64,000 bases of DNA, from assembly GCF_000257665.1 (NCBI RefSeq), contig NZ_AJKR01000003.1, forward strand, positions 62,001 through 126,000, in the 5' to 3' direction. Under the pieces are notes generated by a model that was given only the letters and a program-made list of their open reading frames with translations, was not told the origin of the DNA and ran no database searches. The DNA is from Candidatus Aquiluna sp. IMCC13023 (GTDB lineage Bacteria > Actinomycetota > Actinomycetes > Actinomycetales > Microbacteriaceae). Shown here one piece after another: positions 17,010 through 26,061 of the stretch. The position numbers and the translations under genes were made by a program. Numbering within the stretch: position 1 is the first letter of the stretch; every line of letters begins with the position of its first letter.

Positions 17010-17765
17010 ATGACAAAAACTAATTATTTCAAACCCCCTATCCCAAGAGTTTTTGCTCATCGAGGCTTCAATTACCTAGTCCCTGGAGTTGACGAGAATA
17101 CAATCATGTCCTTTCGGACTGCCTTAGATCAGGGTGCTACCCACATCGAAACCGATACTCAGGCAACATTAGATGGAATTGCCGTGCTTTTTCATGACGC
17201 CACGTTGCTCAGGCTAATGTCTGTGGATGCAAAGGTTTCTGAGCTTACTTTCGCTCAACTTTCAAGCTATTCGCTTCCGAATGGCGGCAAAGTGCCCTCT
17301 CTTGATCAGGTTTTACGAGAACTGCCGAAAGTCCGGCTAAACATTGATATTAAATCTGCTAAAGCGGTTGCCCCAACCGTCAGAGCGATTGAGGTAAATG
17401 ACGCGCACGACCGAGTGCTCGTCTCTAGCTTTTCAAAGAGCAACAGAAAGCATGCTCTGGCATTGCTGACTACGCCAGTAGTAACTTCGGGGTCCATGGC
17501 CGATGTGCTGAAAATTTGGTTGGCGCATAAGTTTTTGGGTGGGCTTGGACTCAAGGCTCTAACCAAAGGCCTGGACGCTCTGCAGCTACCTTGTAATTAC
17601 GGGCCAATCCTGTTTGCACAGAAAAAATTCATTGCCGCCATGGCAGCCAACAACATTGAGGTTCATTTTTGGACAATCAATGAAGTCGAGCAAATGCGTG
17701 AGCTTTTGTCGATGGGGGCATCCGGTATCGTCACCGACAGATGCGACCTGGCTTCAAAGCTGTGA
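17010..17765 (+). CDS. Glycerophosphodiester phosphodiesterase
   Basis: GDPD-family enzyme (251 residues) that hydrolyses glycerophosphodiesters to glycerol 3-phosphate and an alcohol, with a TIM-barrel fold. Catalytic and metal residues are visible: H17/R18 in FAHRGFN, E47 and D49 in IETDTQATLDG, H62 in FHDATLL, and the closing GIVTDRCD. There is no signal peptide, so it is cytoplasmic and probably recycles phospholipid headgroups. It is divergent from the YczE-like gene with 31 bp between starts. rbpA follows 72 bp downstream with a separate promoter candidate. Confidence 0.93.
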   Translation: MTKTNYFKPPIPRVFAHRGFNYLVPGVDENTIMSFRTALDQGATHIETDTQATLDGIAVLFHDATLLRLMSVDAKVSELTFAQLSSYSLPNGGKVPSLDQVLRELPKVRLNIDIKSAKAVAPTVRAIEVNDAHDRVLVSSFSKSNRKHALALLTTPVVTSGSMADVLKIWLAHKFLGGLGLKALTKGLDALQLPCNYGPILFAQKKFIAAMAANNIEVHFWTINEVEQMRELLSMGASGIVTDRCDLASKL

Positions 17766-17789
17766 CTGGTCTGTGAGAATGGCGCACTA

Positions 17790-17816
17790 GGGAATTTGTC
17801 TCCCCCGCTATGGCTT
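17790..17816 (+). promoter_or_regulatory. SigR/SigH-like promoter candidate for rbpA
   Basis: GGGAAT (17790-17795), an 18-nt spacer and CTT (17814-17816) resemble the thiol-stress ECF sigma consensus GGGAAT-N18-GTT with one mismatch in the -10. In Streptomyces coelicolor rbpA is known to be a SigR target. Transcription would begin near 17823, just before the GGAGG ribosome binding site. This is inference. Confidence 0.35.
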
Positions 17817-17837
17817 GCACCCCTGCGGAGGAAAAAA

Positions 17838-18197
17838 ATGGCAGAAACTATGCGCGGCATGCGACTGGGTGGGCAATCCCTTGAGTCGGATGTTGGAGTC
17901 CAGCTATCGGCAAGGCAGTCGGTGGGTTTTTTGTGCCCGAAAAGCCACAGATTTGATTTAGTTTTCGCCGAAGGCGTGGAGCTGCCGATTACATGGCAGT
18001 GCCAGTCTTGCGAATCTTCCGCCGCAAGACTTCTCGATGGAGCCGCGGTCATTGATGATTCCGAAGCGGATGCTGCTCCTCGAACCCACTACGACATGGT
18101 CAAAGAGCGCCGGTCTGAGCAAGAACTTGAGCAGTTACTTGAGGAAATGCTGGTCAGTATGCGCAAGCGAAGGTCCCAGGGGCAGGTCAACGCCTAA
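17838..18197 (+). CDS. rbpA: RNA polymerase-binding protein RbpA
   Basis: Actinobacterial transcription activator that binds RNA polymerase and the principal sigma factor and stabilises open promoter complexes. The 119-residue protein matches the classic RbpA layout: N-terminal RGMRLGGQSLESDVGVQLSARQ, a core with zinc-ligand-like C32/H36 (CPKSH) and CQSC, a basic linker, then the sigma-interacting helix region RTHYDMVKERRSEQELEQLL. GGAGG lies 7 nt upstream of the ATG. The rbpA-ppm1 neighbourhood matches other actinobacteria. Its 3' end overlaps convergent ppm1 by 11 bp. A second family member is encoded at 55828-56205. Confidence 0.93.
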   Translation: MAETMRGMRLGGQSLESDVGVQLSARQSVGFLCPKSHRFDLVFAEGVELPITWQCQSCESSAARLLDGAAVIDDSEADAAPRTHYDMVKERRSEQELEQLLEEMLVSMRKRRSQGQVNA

Positions 18198-18885
18198 AAC
18201 CCCACTTAGTGCAAAGCCAAAATGCTTCGAAAACGATTCCGTAGGTCATTTTGCTCTTGCCTTTTATGCGCTCCACGAAAATAATCGGAACCTCTATTAT
18301 CTCGACTCCAAAATGTTGGCAAAGTAGTGTCATCTCTACTTGAAAGCCATACCCCTGAGCCTGAACTTTACTGAGCGGAAATGACTTGAGCACTGCGGTC
18401 GGATAGCATCGAAAGCCGGCTGTCATGTCCTTCACTGGGCTACCAAGCATTTTTCTCGCGTAGAAATTGCCCGCCTTTGAAATTACCTGTCGGAACCAGG
18501 GCCAATTTTCAACCCGTCCCCCGGGTGTCCAGCGAGACCCGATTACCAAGCGGTTCGAATGGGCTTGGCTCGTTAGCTTTTCAAGGTCAATTGGGCGATG
18601 ACTTCCATCGGCGTCCATCTGAACTACAAAGTCAAAGCCCTGCTCGATGCCCCACTTGAATCCTGCAATATAGGCCCTCCCCAGGCCTTGTTTTTGAGTC
18701 CGGTGTAGAACTGAAACTTGCGGGTGCTTGAGAGATAGCTCATCTGCCAGTCCCCCGGTGCCGTCCGGACTGTTGTCATCAATTACTAATATCTCCAGAT
18801 CGAGCCCTTGAGCTAAAACTTGCTCGATGCTTGACTCCAAGACGCCTAATTCGTTGTAGGTAGGCATCAGGACAAGAGTTCTCAT
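18187..18885 (-). CDS. ppm1: Polyprenol monophosphomannose synthase (GT2)
   Basis: Transfers mannose from GDP-mannose to polyprenyl phosphate, giving the lipid-linked donor for glycolipid and protein mannosylation at the membrane. The 232-residue GT2 domain shows the DPM1-type motifs VLMPTYNE, DDNSPDGTGG, and the metal site MDADGSHRP. There is no C-terminal membrane domain, as expected for the soluble actinobacterial catalytic unit that is recruited by Lnt. The start overlaps the lnt stop by 4 bp. In Mycobacterium tuberculosis the two activities are fused in one protein; here they are split. Confidence 0.92.
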   Translation of the reverse strand: MRTLVLMPTYNELGVLESSIEQVLAQGLDLEILVIDDNSPDGTGGLADELSLKHPQVSVLHRTQKQGLGRAYIAGFKWGIEQGFDFVVQMDADGSHRPIDLEKLTSQAHSNRLVIGSRWTPGGRVENWPWFRQVISKAGNFYARKMLGSPVKDMTAGFRCYPTAVLKSFPLSKVQAQGYGFQVEMTLLCQHFGVEIIEVPIIFVERIKGKSKMTYGIVFEAFWLCTKWGFRR

Positions 18886-20405
18886 CGCCTTTTTCTTCTA
18901 ATACCGAAAGCAAAAAGGATGCCGATTGCCGCGATCATGTTTGCAAATTCGAATGTTTGGCCAAGAAGCATCGCTGGAGTTGTGCCGCTATAGAGCGGCA
19001 CCTTCTCGACCATCGCACCTTCTTGATACCAAGTCAGTTCGCTTAGGACTTTTCCGGTTGGCAGGTAAATTGCAGAGAGCCCAACCGTAGAAATGTTAAC
19101 TACTGCCCTACCTGTTTCGATTGCCCTGAGCTGAGCTATTCCGGCCTGCTGGTAGGTCTCATCGGAGTAGCCAAAGTCTGCATTATTGGTTTGCGAGAGT
19201 ATTACCTCGGCGCCGCCAGACACTAGTTCACGAAGGATGGAATCCTCTGCAATTTCGAAGCAAATCAGCGTGCCGGCAGTAAAGTCATCCGAAACTTCGA
19301 AGATCCCGTCCCTTGTTCCAAAACTGAAGCCTTCGGGGACCATATCGATGAGCGTCGGGGCGAACAGTCTCCAGAATTCTCTATCCGGGACAAACTCTGC
19401 AAAAGGGACTGGCTGCTGCTTGTCGTAGAAATCAACAGCCCCAACTCCGGGCTCCCAAAGCAAAGTCGAATTGAAGTTTTCGCCGCCTCGCGTCGTTATT
19501 GTTCCAAAAGTGAAGGGGGCGCCAACTCTTGTGGCGAGCTCATCAATTTTTTTAGCCGCCTCTTTGTCTCGAAGTGGATCTAAGTCGGAGGCGTTTTCTG
19601 GCCAAACCAATAAGTCGACCTGTCCTGATAGCTCGGATTGAAAAATTAGCTCAGAAGCACTTAGGTGATTTTCGAGGATTGAGCCTCGCTCCAGGTTCGA
19701 GAACAAGCCAGCGTTGGCGTTACCCTGAACCGCAGCGATTGTCTTAGTTGTAATTGGCTCAGGGTTGTTTGCAACTCCTGTTATCAGGGGCGTGATCACC
19801 AGAACTGAGAGGGTAATCAGAGCCGATGTCTTTCTGATTGCGTTTCTTCCTCGTCGGTGAAGAAGCCAAACTGCCATAATTCCACCGATTAGTGCCAGTG
19901 CGAAACTGAGCAGCGACAGACCGCCAAAATAAACCCACTGATTCATGAAGCTTGAAGGCTGGGTCATGGAAAGCCTCGACCAGGGAAACCCCCCGTAGGG
20001 AAAATTGTTGGCAAGAAATTCTCGGAAGGTCCAAATCGAAGCGCTTGCCACAGCAAAGAACAAGAGCCCAGACTTCTTGGGCTTCCACTTTTTATATAAC
20101 CAGGCGGTCGCTCCAACACTTAACGCAAAAAAGAAGGTCATTAGAGTACTCAGTGCAATCAGAGGCACCGGTCCCAGATAGAGTGCTATCCACTCGATGT
20201 GGGAAATGTAAAAGACTTGACTTGCCACGAATCCAACGAGCACTGCTTTCCAGAAACCAAGCCCCAGGGTCGCGAGCAATATCAGTGCCGGAATCAATGG
20301 CGCAATAATCCAAATGTTCTCGGTGGGAAAGGCGTAAAGAGCGAGCAGCCCTCCCAGAGCACCAAGCGGGATCCGCCATACCAATTCAGGAATCTTCACA
20401 CCCAT
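18882..20405 (-). CDS. lnt: Apolipoprotein N-acyltransferase
   Basis: Adds the third acyl chain to lipoproteins on the outer face of the membrane. The 507-residue protein has about six N-terminal helices, a nitrilase-like domain (about 220-470) and a final helix. The catalytic triad is E270 (VWPEN), K329 (YDKQQ) and C382 (LICFEI), close to E267/K335/C387 of E. coli. Substrates in this window include the FKBP lipoprotein and CtaC. The gene is coupled to ppm1 by a 4-bp overlap, consistent with Lnt anchoring Ppm1 at the membrane. Confidence 0.95.
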   Translation of the reverse strand: MGVKIPELVWRIPLGALGGLLALYAFPTENIWIIAPLIPALILLATLGLGFWKAVLVGFVASQVFYISHIEWIALYLGPVPLIALSTLMTFFFALSVGATAWLYKKWKPKKSGLLFFAVASASIWTFREFLANNFPYGGFPWSRLSMTQPSSFMNQWVYFGGLSLLSFALALIGGIMAVWLLHRRGRNAIRKTSALITLSVLVITPLITGVANNPEPITTKTIAAVQGNANAGLFSNLERGSILENHLSASELIFQSELSGQVDLLVWPENASDLDPLRDKEAAKKIDELATRVGAPFTFGTITTRGGENFNSTLLWEPGVGAVDFYDKQQPVPFAEFVPDREFWRLFAPTLIDMVPEGFSFGTRDGIFEVSDDFTAGTLICFEIAEDSILRELVSGGAEVILSQTNNADFGYSDETYQQAGIAQLRAIETGRAVVNISTVGLSAIYLPTGKVLSELTWYQEGAMVEKVPLYSGTTPAMLLGQTFEFANMIAAIGILFAFGIRRKRR

Positions 20406-20415
20406 AGCTTAAGTA

Positions 20416-22863
20416 CTAGATGTAGTAGCTGTAGGCAACAATGCCTCTTTTGACCAAATCCATGGCGTTATATGCGGTCTCCGCTAGCTCGGCATCTGCA
20501 CCCTGAGCAAGCTGGTCCAAAAGGTCAATGATCTGCTTCGACCACCTTATAAAGTCTCCTGCAAGTAGCCCCGACACCTTCAGCACATCATCGAGTCGAG
20601 CTCCGGTAGCCCACCGGTAAATTGGCCAGGACAGGCCAAGGTCTAACTCAGTTTCGGGCGCCAGGCTGTACTTGGTTTGGAGCTCCACTAACTCTTCTTG
20701 AATCAGCTCGGTCCGTTCAAGGACCTCGCGGAACTGACCCTTTGGTAACTTTGGCTCGTAGTCACCGTCATCACGGCGGTTCTCATAGACAAGTGCGGCC
20801 GCCATCGCCGCGAGCGATGCGGCATCAAGGTCTTTCCAGGTCCCCTGGTTTACGCACTGCGCAATTAACAAGTCTCGTTCCCCGTAAATCTTTGCCAATT
20901 TTTGACCTGACTCGGTTATCTCCAAGTCGTCATCCTCCGGCTGAAGATAGCCAAGGTCCTGCAGAAGGTCGCAGATTCGAGAAAACACCTTTGAGACTTG
21001 GTTTGTTCTTGATTCAATTTGATTAACGGCAGTGTTTATTTCAGAGCGGAGCTTTTGATAGCGCTCACCCCAACGTGCGTGGGCTTCGCGTTCATTGCAG
21101 CCGTGGCAGGCGTGAGCCCTAAGGGTTCGTTTTAGCTCGGCAATGTGAGATTCATGTTGCCGCATGGACTTAGTCTCACGAATGTCCTTGCCTCCCCTAG
21201 AGCGCCAGGAGGCACCTTTCCGCTCTAGGTCTGTAATTTCACGCCGAATGCCTGAGTATTCGATGAAGTTGCCCAAGTGGCATTGGAGTGCATCCTCGTA
21301 GCTTTCAAGCGATGCCTGCTTTTCAGCAATGACCTGGGCAAGGCCGACGACTGATCTGTCTGCCTGGAACTGGGCAAAAGATCGCTCCAGCATTTTGCTT
21401 GCCCTTTGGGCCCCAAAGGCTGAAATTAAGTTGACCGCCATGTTGTAAGTCGGACGGAAGGAGCTATTTAGGGGGTAAGTTCGCTTCGAAGCCAGGCCCG
21501 CAACCATATTGGGGTCAAGTTGCTGACCCCACAAAATCACCGCGTGACCTTCGGTGTCAATTCCACGTCGACCGGCCCTCCCGGTCAGTTGGGTGTACTC
21601 CCCCGCAGTTATAGAGACCCTAGCTTCGCCATTAAATTTATCAAGTCGCTCAAGAACTACAGTCCTTGCAGGCATGTTGATACCCAGGGCCAGAGTCTCT
21701 GTTGCGAAAACGACGCGCACTAGTTTTCTTAGAAACAGCTCTTCTACTACCTCTTTGAATGCGGGTAGCATTCCAGCGTGGTGAGCCGCGTAACCGCGCT
21801 CCAGGGAACTCAGCCAATCAAAATAGCCCAAGGTGTCTAGGTCTTCGTCAGCAATCGAGCCGCATCTCGCTTCCGCAATTTTTCTAATTTCCTTGGCTTC
21901 TTCGCTGGTGGTTAATCGCACTCCAGCTCTCCGGCAGGCGCTTACAGATGCCTCGCAACCAACCCGGGAGAATATGAAGAAGATCGCAGGAAGAAGCTCT
22001 GCTCGATCAAGAAGATCCACGACATCGGATTTTTCAAGCCTTGGAAAGCGCCGATCGGGCTGACCACGATAATTTGATCGAGAGTTGTTCTTTGGCCCTC
22101 GATGCGGAGCACGCTGACGAGCCTGATGCTTTTGAAGTAGCTCTGGGTTCACACGAGTTTTATTACTGCCGCTTTCGAATAGCTCAAGTAGCTCATCGCC
22201 AAACATCACGTGTTGATGCAGCGGTACCGGGCGAATTTCCGAGACGATGATTTCCGTATTGCCCCGAACTTCGGCTAGCCAGGCTCCAAACTCTTCTGCG
22301 TTTGAGACGGTGGCGCTCAGCGAGACCACCTTGACGTCCTTGGGAAGGTGAAGAATCACTTCCTCCCAGACCGCTCCCCTGAACCTGTCGGCTAGGTAGT
22401 GCACCTCGTCCATGACCACATAGCCCAATTCCATGAGAGTGGTGCTGGTGGCGTAAATCATGTTTCTTAGAACTTCGGTGGTCATAACAACAATCTCAGC
22501 TTCTGAGTTGCTGTTGCTGTCACCGGTTAGAAGCCCGACTCGATCTTTACCGTAACGGGCTGCTAGCTCAGCGAATTTCTGATTGCTTAGAGCCTTAATC
22601 GGGGTTGTGTAGAAAACCTTCTGTCCCTTGGCAAGCGCCAAGTGGATGGCAAACTCACCGACGATTGTCTTACCTGCACCCGTCGGAGCAGCAACCAGCA
22701 CGCCTGCGCCAGACTCTAGTGCCAAGCAGGCCTGCTCCTGAAAGTCGTCTAAAGGAAAGCGCAGTTCATGGGAAAACAGCTCGAATTCTGGAAATTTTGA
22801 TTTTGATTTGGCTCGCCGATAGCGATCGGCGAGGCTAAGTTCATTCGACTTCGATGTCGTCAT
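20416..22863 (-). CDS. helY: Ski2-like DEAD/DEAH-box RNA helicase (HelY-like)
   Basis: An 815-residue superfamily 2 helicase of the Ski2/Mtr4-like HelY group, likely acting in RNA turnover or remodelling. Motifs: Walker A AAPTGAGKT (58-66), motif II DEVH (152-155), motif III SAT, a Ser/Arg-rich insertion near residues 235-270, and motif VI QLTGRAGRRGIDTEG. The C-terminal third carries the family-specific helical part, with HACHGCNEREAHARWGERY containing a CxxC pair. It overlaps tatC by 23 bp. tatC-helY adjacency is typical of actinobacteria. The molecular role is inferred from family only. Confidence 0.9.
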   Translation of the reverse strand: MTTSKSNELSLADRYRRAKSKSKFPEFELFSHELRFPLDDFQEQACLALESGAGVLVAAPTGAGKTIVGEFAIHLALAKGQKVFYTTPIKALSNQKFAELAARYGKDRVGLLTGDSNSNSEAEIVVMTTEVLRNMIYATSTTLMELGYVVMDEVHYLADRFRGAVWEEVILHLPKDVKVVSLSATVSNAEEFGAWLAEVRGNTEIIVSEIRPVPLHQHVMFGDELLELFESGSNKTRVNPELLQKHQARQRAPHRGPKNNSRSNYRGQPDRRFPRLEKSDVVDLLDRAELLPAIFFIFSRVGCEASVSACRRAGVRLTTSEEAKEIRKIAEARCGSIADEDLDTLGYFDWLSSLERGYAAHHAGMLPAFKEVVEELFLRKLVRVVFATETLALGINMPARTVVLERLDKFNGEARVSITAGEYTQLTGRAGRRGIDTEGHAVILWGQQLDPNMVAGLASKRTYPLNSSFRPTYNMAVNLISAFGAQRASKMLERSFAQFQADRSVVGLAQVIAEKQASLESYEDALQCHLGNFIEYSGIRREITDLERKGASWRSRGGKDIRETKSMRQHESHIAELKRTLRAHACHGCNEREAHARWGERYQKLRSEINTAVNQIESRTNQVSKVFSRICDLLQDLGYLQPEDDDLEITESGQKLAKIYGERDLLIAQCVNQGTWKDLDAASLAAMAAALVYENRRDDGDYEPKLPKGQFREVLERTELIQEELVELQTKYSLAPETELDLGLSWPIYRWATGARLDDVLKVSGLLAGDFIRWSKQIIDLLDQLAQGADAELAETAYNAMDLVKRGIVAYSYYI

Positions 22864-23629
22864 CTACAAACTTCGCTAGTTTTCTTGCTCTTCGCTTGTC
22901 GTTTGTGACAGCAATTCCAACCGCAGTAAAGAACAGCGCGGTGAGTGGTGCCATAAGCAAAAACATTGACATTGGCTCGGCGGTTGGAGTGGCCAGCGCC
23001 GATACGGTCGCGATTATCAGCAGGGCGATTCTCCAAGACTTTAGGATGCCCCTGCCAGTAACCAGACCAGCGAAGTTCATCAGTACCAGAACAACCGGCA
23101 TCACGAAGGCTAGGCCAAAGATTAGAAGGATTCTGATTGCGAACAATACGTACTCGGCCGCGTTTATGACGTTTGAGCTTCCCTCCGGCGTAAACCCAAT
23201 CAGGACTACCACAAAGCCAGGAAGCGATGTCCATGCTAGATAAGTGCCGAGCAGAAAAAGCGGCAGGGCCGAAAACACAAAGCCGACTGCGTAACGCCGC
23301 TCCCTGATTTTTAGACCCGGAGACACAAAGGCCCAAAGGTTCCAAAGCCATACTGGGGCGGTCATGAGAACGCCTAAGAAAATTGATATTTGAATGCGAA
23401 GGTCAAAAGCCGAAACTACTGTTCCAAAGTTAACGATCGCATCGATGCCGCGCTCACGAGTGACATCTAAAAGTGGGCCTTGTAAGACCTTGAACACCGG
23501 ATCGAATAGAAACCAACCCACCACTGTTCCGGCGATTACGAAACCAGCCGACCATGAGAGACGAACTCTAAATTCCCTCAGGTGAGATGAAAGGCTCATT
23601 CGGCGCTCTTTGTTTTTGCGCCAGAGCAT
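22841..23629 (-). CDS. tatC: Sec-independent protein translocase subunit TatC
   Basis: Six-helix receptor of the twin-arginine translocase (262 residues), which recognises RR signal peptides of folded proteins. The N-terminal signature MSLSSHLREFRVRLSW and the FVSPGLKIRERR cytoplasmic loop are present, as is the late SALATPTAEPMSMFLL. The ATG overlaps the tatA stop by one base (TAATG). An in-frame ATG ten codons later is possible but would break that coupling. No tatB is seen nearby. A likely client in this window is the Rieske subunit QcrA. Confidence 0.96.
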   Translation of the reverse strand: MLWRKNKERRMSLSSHLREFRVRLSWSAGFVIAGTVVGWFLFDPVFKVLQGPLLDVTRERGIDAIVNFGTVVSAFDLRIQISIFLGVLMTAPVWLWNLWAFVSPGLKIRERRYAVGFVFSALPLFLLGTYLAWTSLPGFVVVLIGFTPEGSSNVINAAEYVLFAIRILLIFGLAFVMPVVLVLMNFAGLVTGRGILKSWRIALLIIATVSALATPTAEPMSMFLLMAPLTALFFTAVGIAVTNDKRRARKLAKFVDDDIEVE

Positions 23630-23838
23630 TAGTCCTTCTTCTTGTCGCCTTCGCTAGGCGCTTCAGCCGCTACTTCATCAGCCTTAGCTTCGGCAGCGTC
23701 GCCGTTTTTGCCTATTTCTTTTCGGAAAATCCTCATAGATTGCGCTGCGCTCTTCGCCAAAGCCGGAAGCTTCGGTGCTCCCCATAGCAGAAGTACGATT
23801 GCAAGGATGATGATCCATTCCCAGCCTTGAAGTCTCAT
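23629..23838 (-). CDS. tatA: Sec-independent protein translocase subunit TatA
   Basis: A 69-residue pore-forming component of the Tat system: a short N-terminal helix (WEWIIILAIVLLLWGAPKLPAL), hinge, amphipathic helix (AKSAAQSMRIFRKEIGK), then an acidic and basic tail ending in EGDKKKD. It lies 2 bp downstream of an uncharacterised single-helix protein and overlaps tatC by one base. It forms part of the pafB-pafC-orf-tatA-tatC-helY gene run. Confidence 0.95.
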   Translation of the reverse strand: MRLQGWEWIIILAIVLLLWGAPKLPALAKSAAQSMRIFRKEIGKNGDAAEAKADEVAAEAPSEGDKKKD

Positions 23839-23840
23839 GC

Positions 23841-24152
23841 CTACCTCTTATCTATCTCTATGTCGTTAATTCTTTGAATCAGTCTACGCCTTCTGGCCTT
23901 GACTCGTTGATCCTTGGCCTGCCCGATCTTGCGTCTTTGACCCAAGAGCGACAATAGCTCAGCTCCGGTATTTGCCTCAGTCTTACTGGGTATTGTCATT
24001 TCGAAGCTATTGAGATCCTCAATCAAGGCTTTGGACTTTGTTAGCTGAGTGTTGAGCCTTTTTGCCGAAAGTAATAATCGATATCCAATTAGCCCAAGCG
24101 CGTAGACAGAAGCCATTGCAACAAGCAGGAACACTAGGCCGAATCCACTCAT
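23841..24152 (-). CDS. Hypothetical single-helix membrane protein
   Basis: I do not recognise a named family. The 103-residue product has one N-terminal membrane helix (about 4-27, GFGLVFLLVAMASVYALGLI) and a cytoplasmic tail predicted to be helical and very basic at its end (QRRKIGQAKDQRVKARRRRL). It is wedged between pafC (1-bp overlap) and tatA (2-bp gap), so it is translated with them. A Tat-related or membrane-tether role is conceivable, but nothing in the sequence shows it. Confidence 0.75.
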   Translation of the reverse strand: MSGFGLVFLLVAMASVYALGLIGYRLLLSAKRLNTQLTKSKALIEDLNSFEMTIPSKTEANTGAELLSLLGQRRKIGQAKDQRVKARRRRLIQRINDIEIDKR

Positions 24153-25111
24153 TAGTCTTGGTCCTCCGTGGTCATTGACCCGTTTCTGGCGTGTAAAGCG
24201 AACTGCCTAACTGCCTCGATGGCACTTTCTGGTGATAGCACTCTAACTTGACCCGCGTAACGCGCGATGTGCCTTCCAAGCACCTTGAGGCTTCCAACTT
24301 GTATTTTTCCGGTCACATTACCCTCAGTATCTCGTTGGATATCCGTTGCTGGGAAATTCCAGAAAATCTCACTGGCCTCATGGCTAGCAAAAATTTCGAC
24401 CGTTGTCTCGTTTTCAATTTGACCGAAGACCTCCAGGGGTATTTCCGCCGACTCGGCCGCCTGAGAAAAGGGCTTGTCGGTGTTCTCAATCTTTGTTATT
24501 CGATCCAACCGAAATGATCTGACTGCTTGGTTGGAATGACACCAGCCTCGCAGGTAATGTCTTCTCCCAACATAATCGACCCGAAGTGGGTCGATCTCTC
24601 GTTCGGATTTTTCTCCAAGCTGATTCACGTAGGAAGCAACCAGCTGAGTCTTATCCAGAAGCGCTTGCTGAATGGTTTGCAAGGTTTCTTGACGAGCCGG
24701 TGATGCCAGGATGGTTATCGGAGCGGACCCGGAACCAATCTGATTACGAATCTGAGAAAGAGCTACATTGCCGGCAAATTGCGGCAGGGCAGCCAAGAAA
24801 TCAAGGCCGGCTGCCAGCGCCGTCGTCTGCCGCTTAGACAGCAGGGGTGGACGTCTGAGGGCCGCCATGCCTGCCGAAAAGTCAACCTCTCCTTTTGCAA
24901 GACGCTCATCGTCCACATAAAAGTGGGTTTCGAACCGCCCGATGTCCTCGCTGTTAGCAATTGTCTTGACAGCTCGAACAATTGTTTTCTCGCTGTAGCC
25001 AAAGTGCAAGGCAAGTTCCGTTGTGGCCATTGGGCCGTCCCTGAGCACTAAGCCCACGATCGAAAGCGACAGATTGAAAAGGTCTTCAGCGTCAATTTCT
25101 TGCTTAGGCAT
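24152..25111 (-). CDS. pafC: WYL-domain transcriptional regulator PafC
   Basis: One half of the PafBC regulator that controls the LexA-independent DNA damage response in actinobacteria. The 319-residue protein has an N-terminal winged helix (about 15-60, ATTELALHFGYSEKTIVRAV), a WYL domain near residues 150-215 (LVASYVNQLGEKSEREIDPL ... FRLDRI) that senses single-stranded nucleic acid, and a C-terminal WCX domain. It overlaps pafB by 8 bp, so the two are made together for a heterodimer. The neighbouring proteasome genes usual in other lineages are absent. Confidence 0.9.
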   Translation of the reverse strand: MPKQEIDAEDLFNLSLSIVGLVLRDGPMATTELALHFGYSEKTIVRAVKTIANSEDIGRFETHFYVDDERLAKGEVDFSAGMAALRRPPLLSKRQTTALAAGLDFLAALPQFAGNVALSQIRNQIGSGSAPITILASPARQETLQTIQQALLDKTQLVASYVNQLGEKSEREIDPLRVDYVGRRHYLRGWCHSNQAVRSFRLDRITKIENTDKPFSQAAESAEIPLEVFGQIENETTVEIFASHEASEIFWNFPATDIQRDTEGNVTGKIQVGSLKVLGRHIARYAGQVRVLSPESAIEAVRQFALHARNGSMTTEDQD

Positions 25112-26057
25112 GGGCGTCCAATACTTGTTGCCAGCCTGAATCTATTCGTTGTCTAAGAGTTTCCGGCGATAACACTTGAACTTCCGACCCGAATTCCATC
25201 AAGTCTTCGGCAAATAAGGCCTCATCCATGAAATTTACTTCAACAGTCCCGTTTTCACTTGCTCCAAAATGCCACCAAGCCTCGCTGTCTTGCTCGACTT
25301 TTAGAACGGCGATGTTATTTGTGACGAATGTAACCAGTGCGGCTTCGGCTTCATCAATCTGGGCTGTCGAGACCGGCTCCCCTGGGAACTCAGAAGGTGT
25401 GACCTGAGAAACGATTCTTCTTAGTAGAAAGTTCTTTATTTCCCTAGCCTGCTTGGCAAGCAACACCCACTGGCCCTCGATAAACCTAAGCTTCAGAGGC
25501 GTCACCTCCCGGACCGAAGAAGTTCCATCGGTTTTGCGGTAGCTGAATCTAACGAGCTTGGCCTCTTCGATGGCATCGGCGAGCGGTGCGAAGCTTTGTT
25601 GCTGCGCTAGTAACCGAGGGGTGAAGGCGGATAGCTGCCTTGAGGACTCCACAACACCCAGTGAACGCAGCCTTATAAGGCCAGACTGCGCCGATTTTGA
25701 GAGCAATTGGTTGTTCCAGGCCTTCGCAGCCAATTCAAGAAGCGTCATGTGCTCGTTGTTTATTTCAAAGTCCGCGGGCCAATCAAAGCTACCTTTTGCA
25801 ATTCGGTATCTAGCACTGTCAGTTTCCTCAAAGCTACTGGAGTCAATCACTTCCAGCTGAACTCCCATTTCCCGCAGATCGCTTTTATCGCGATCAAACA
25901 TCTTCTCTTTCGCCAAATCCGAACCCTGCTCGGCGTAGGAGACAACTGACCGAAAAATGTCATTCTTGCTGAGCCCAATTACCGGGGCTGCCATCAGACA
26001 GCAGGTTAGAGTAAAAAGCCTCTCAGCTGGGCTTTGCTTACTCGCGCCTGCGGACAT
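25104..26057 (-). CDS. pafB: WYL-domain transcriptional regulator PafB
   Basis: Partner of PafC (317 residues). It has an N-terminal DNA-binding winged helix (SPAERLFTLTCCLMAAP ... NDIFRSVVSY), a WYL domain near residues 165-220 (LVRFSYRKTDGTSSVREV, then a hydrophobic segment ending FLLRRI) and a WCX tail ending VLSPETLRQRIDSGW. Together they activate DNA repair genes from RecA-independent promoters in mycobacteria. It sits 4 bp after the FKBP lipoprotein gene, in the same run as trmI. Confidence 0.9.
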   Translation of the reverse strand: MSAGASKQSPAERLFTLTCCLMAAPVIGLSKNDIFRSVVSYAEQGSDLAKEKMFDRDKSDLREMGVQLEVIDSSSFEETDSARYRIAKGSFDWPADFEINNEHMTLLELAAKAWNNQLLSKSAQSGLIRLRSLGVVESSRQLSAFTPRLLAQQQSFAPLADAIEEAKLVRFSYRKTDGTSSVREVTPLKLRFIEGQWVLLAKQAREIKNFLLRRIVSQVTPSEFPGEPVSTAQIDEAEAALVTFVTNNIAVLKVEQDSEAWWHFGASENGTVEVNFMDEALFAEDLMEFGSEVQVLSPETLRQRIDSGWQQVLDAHA

Positions 26058-26061
26058 AAAG

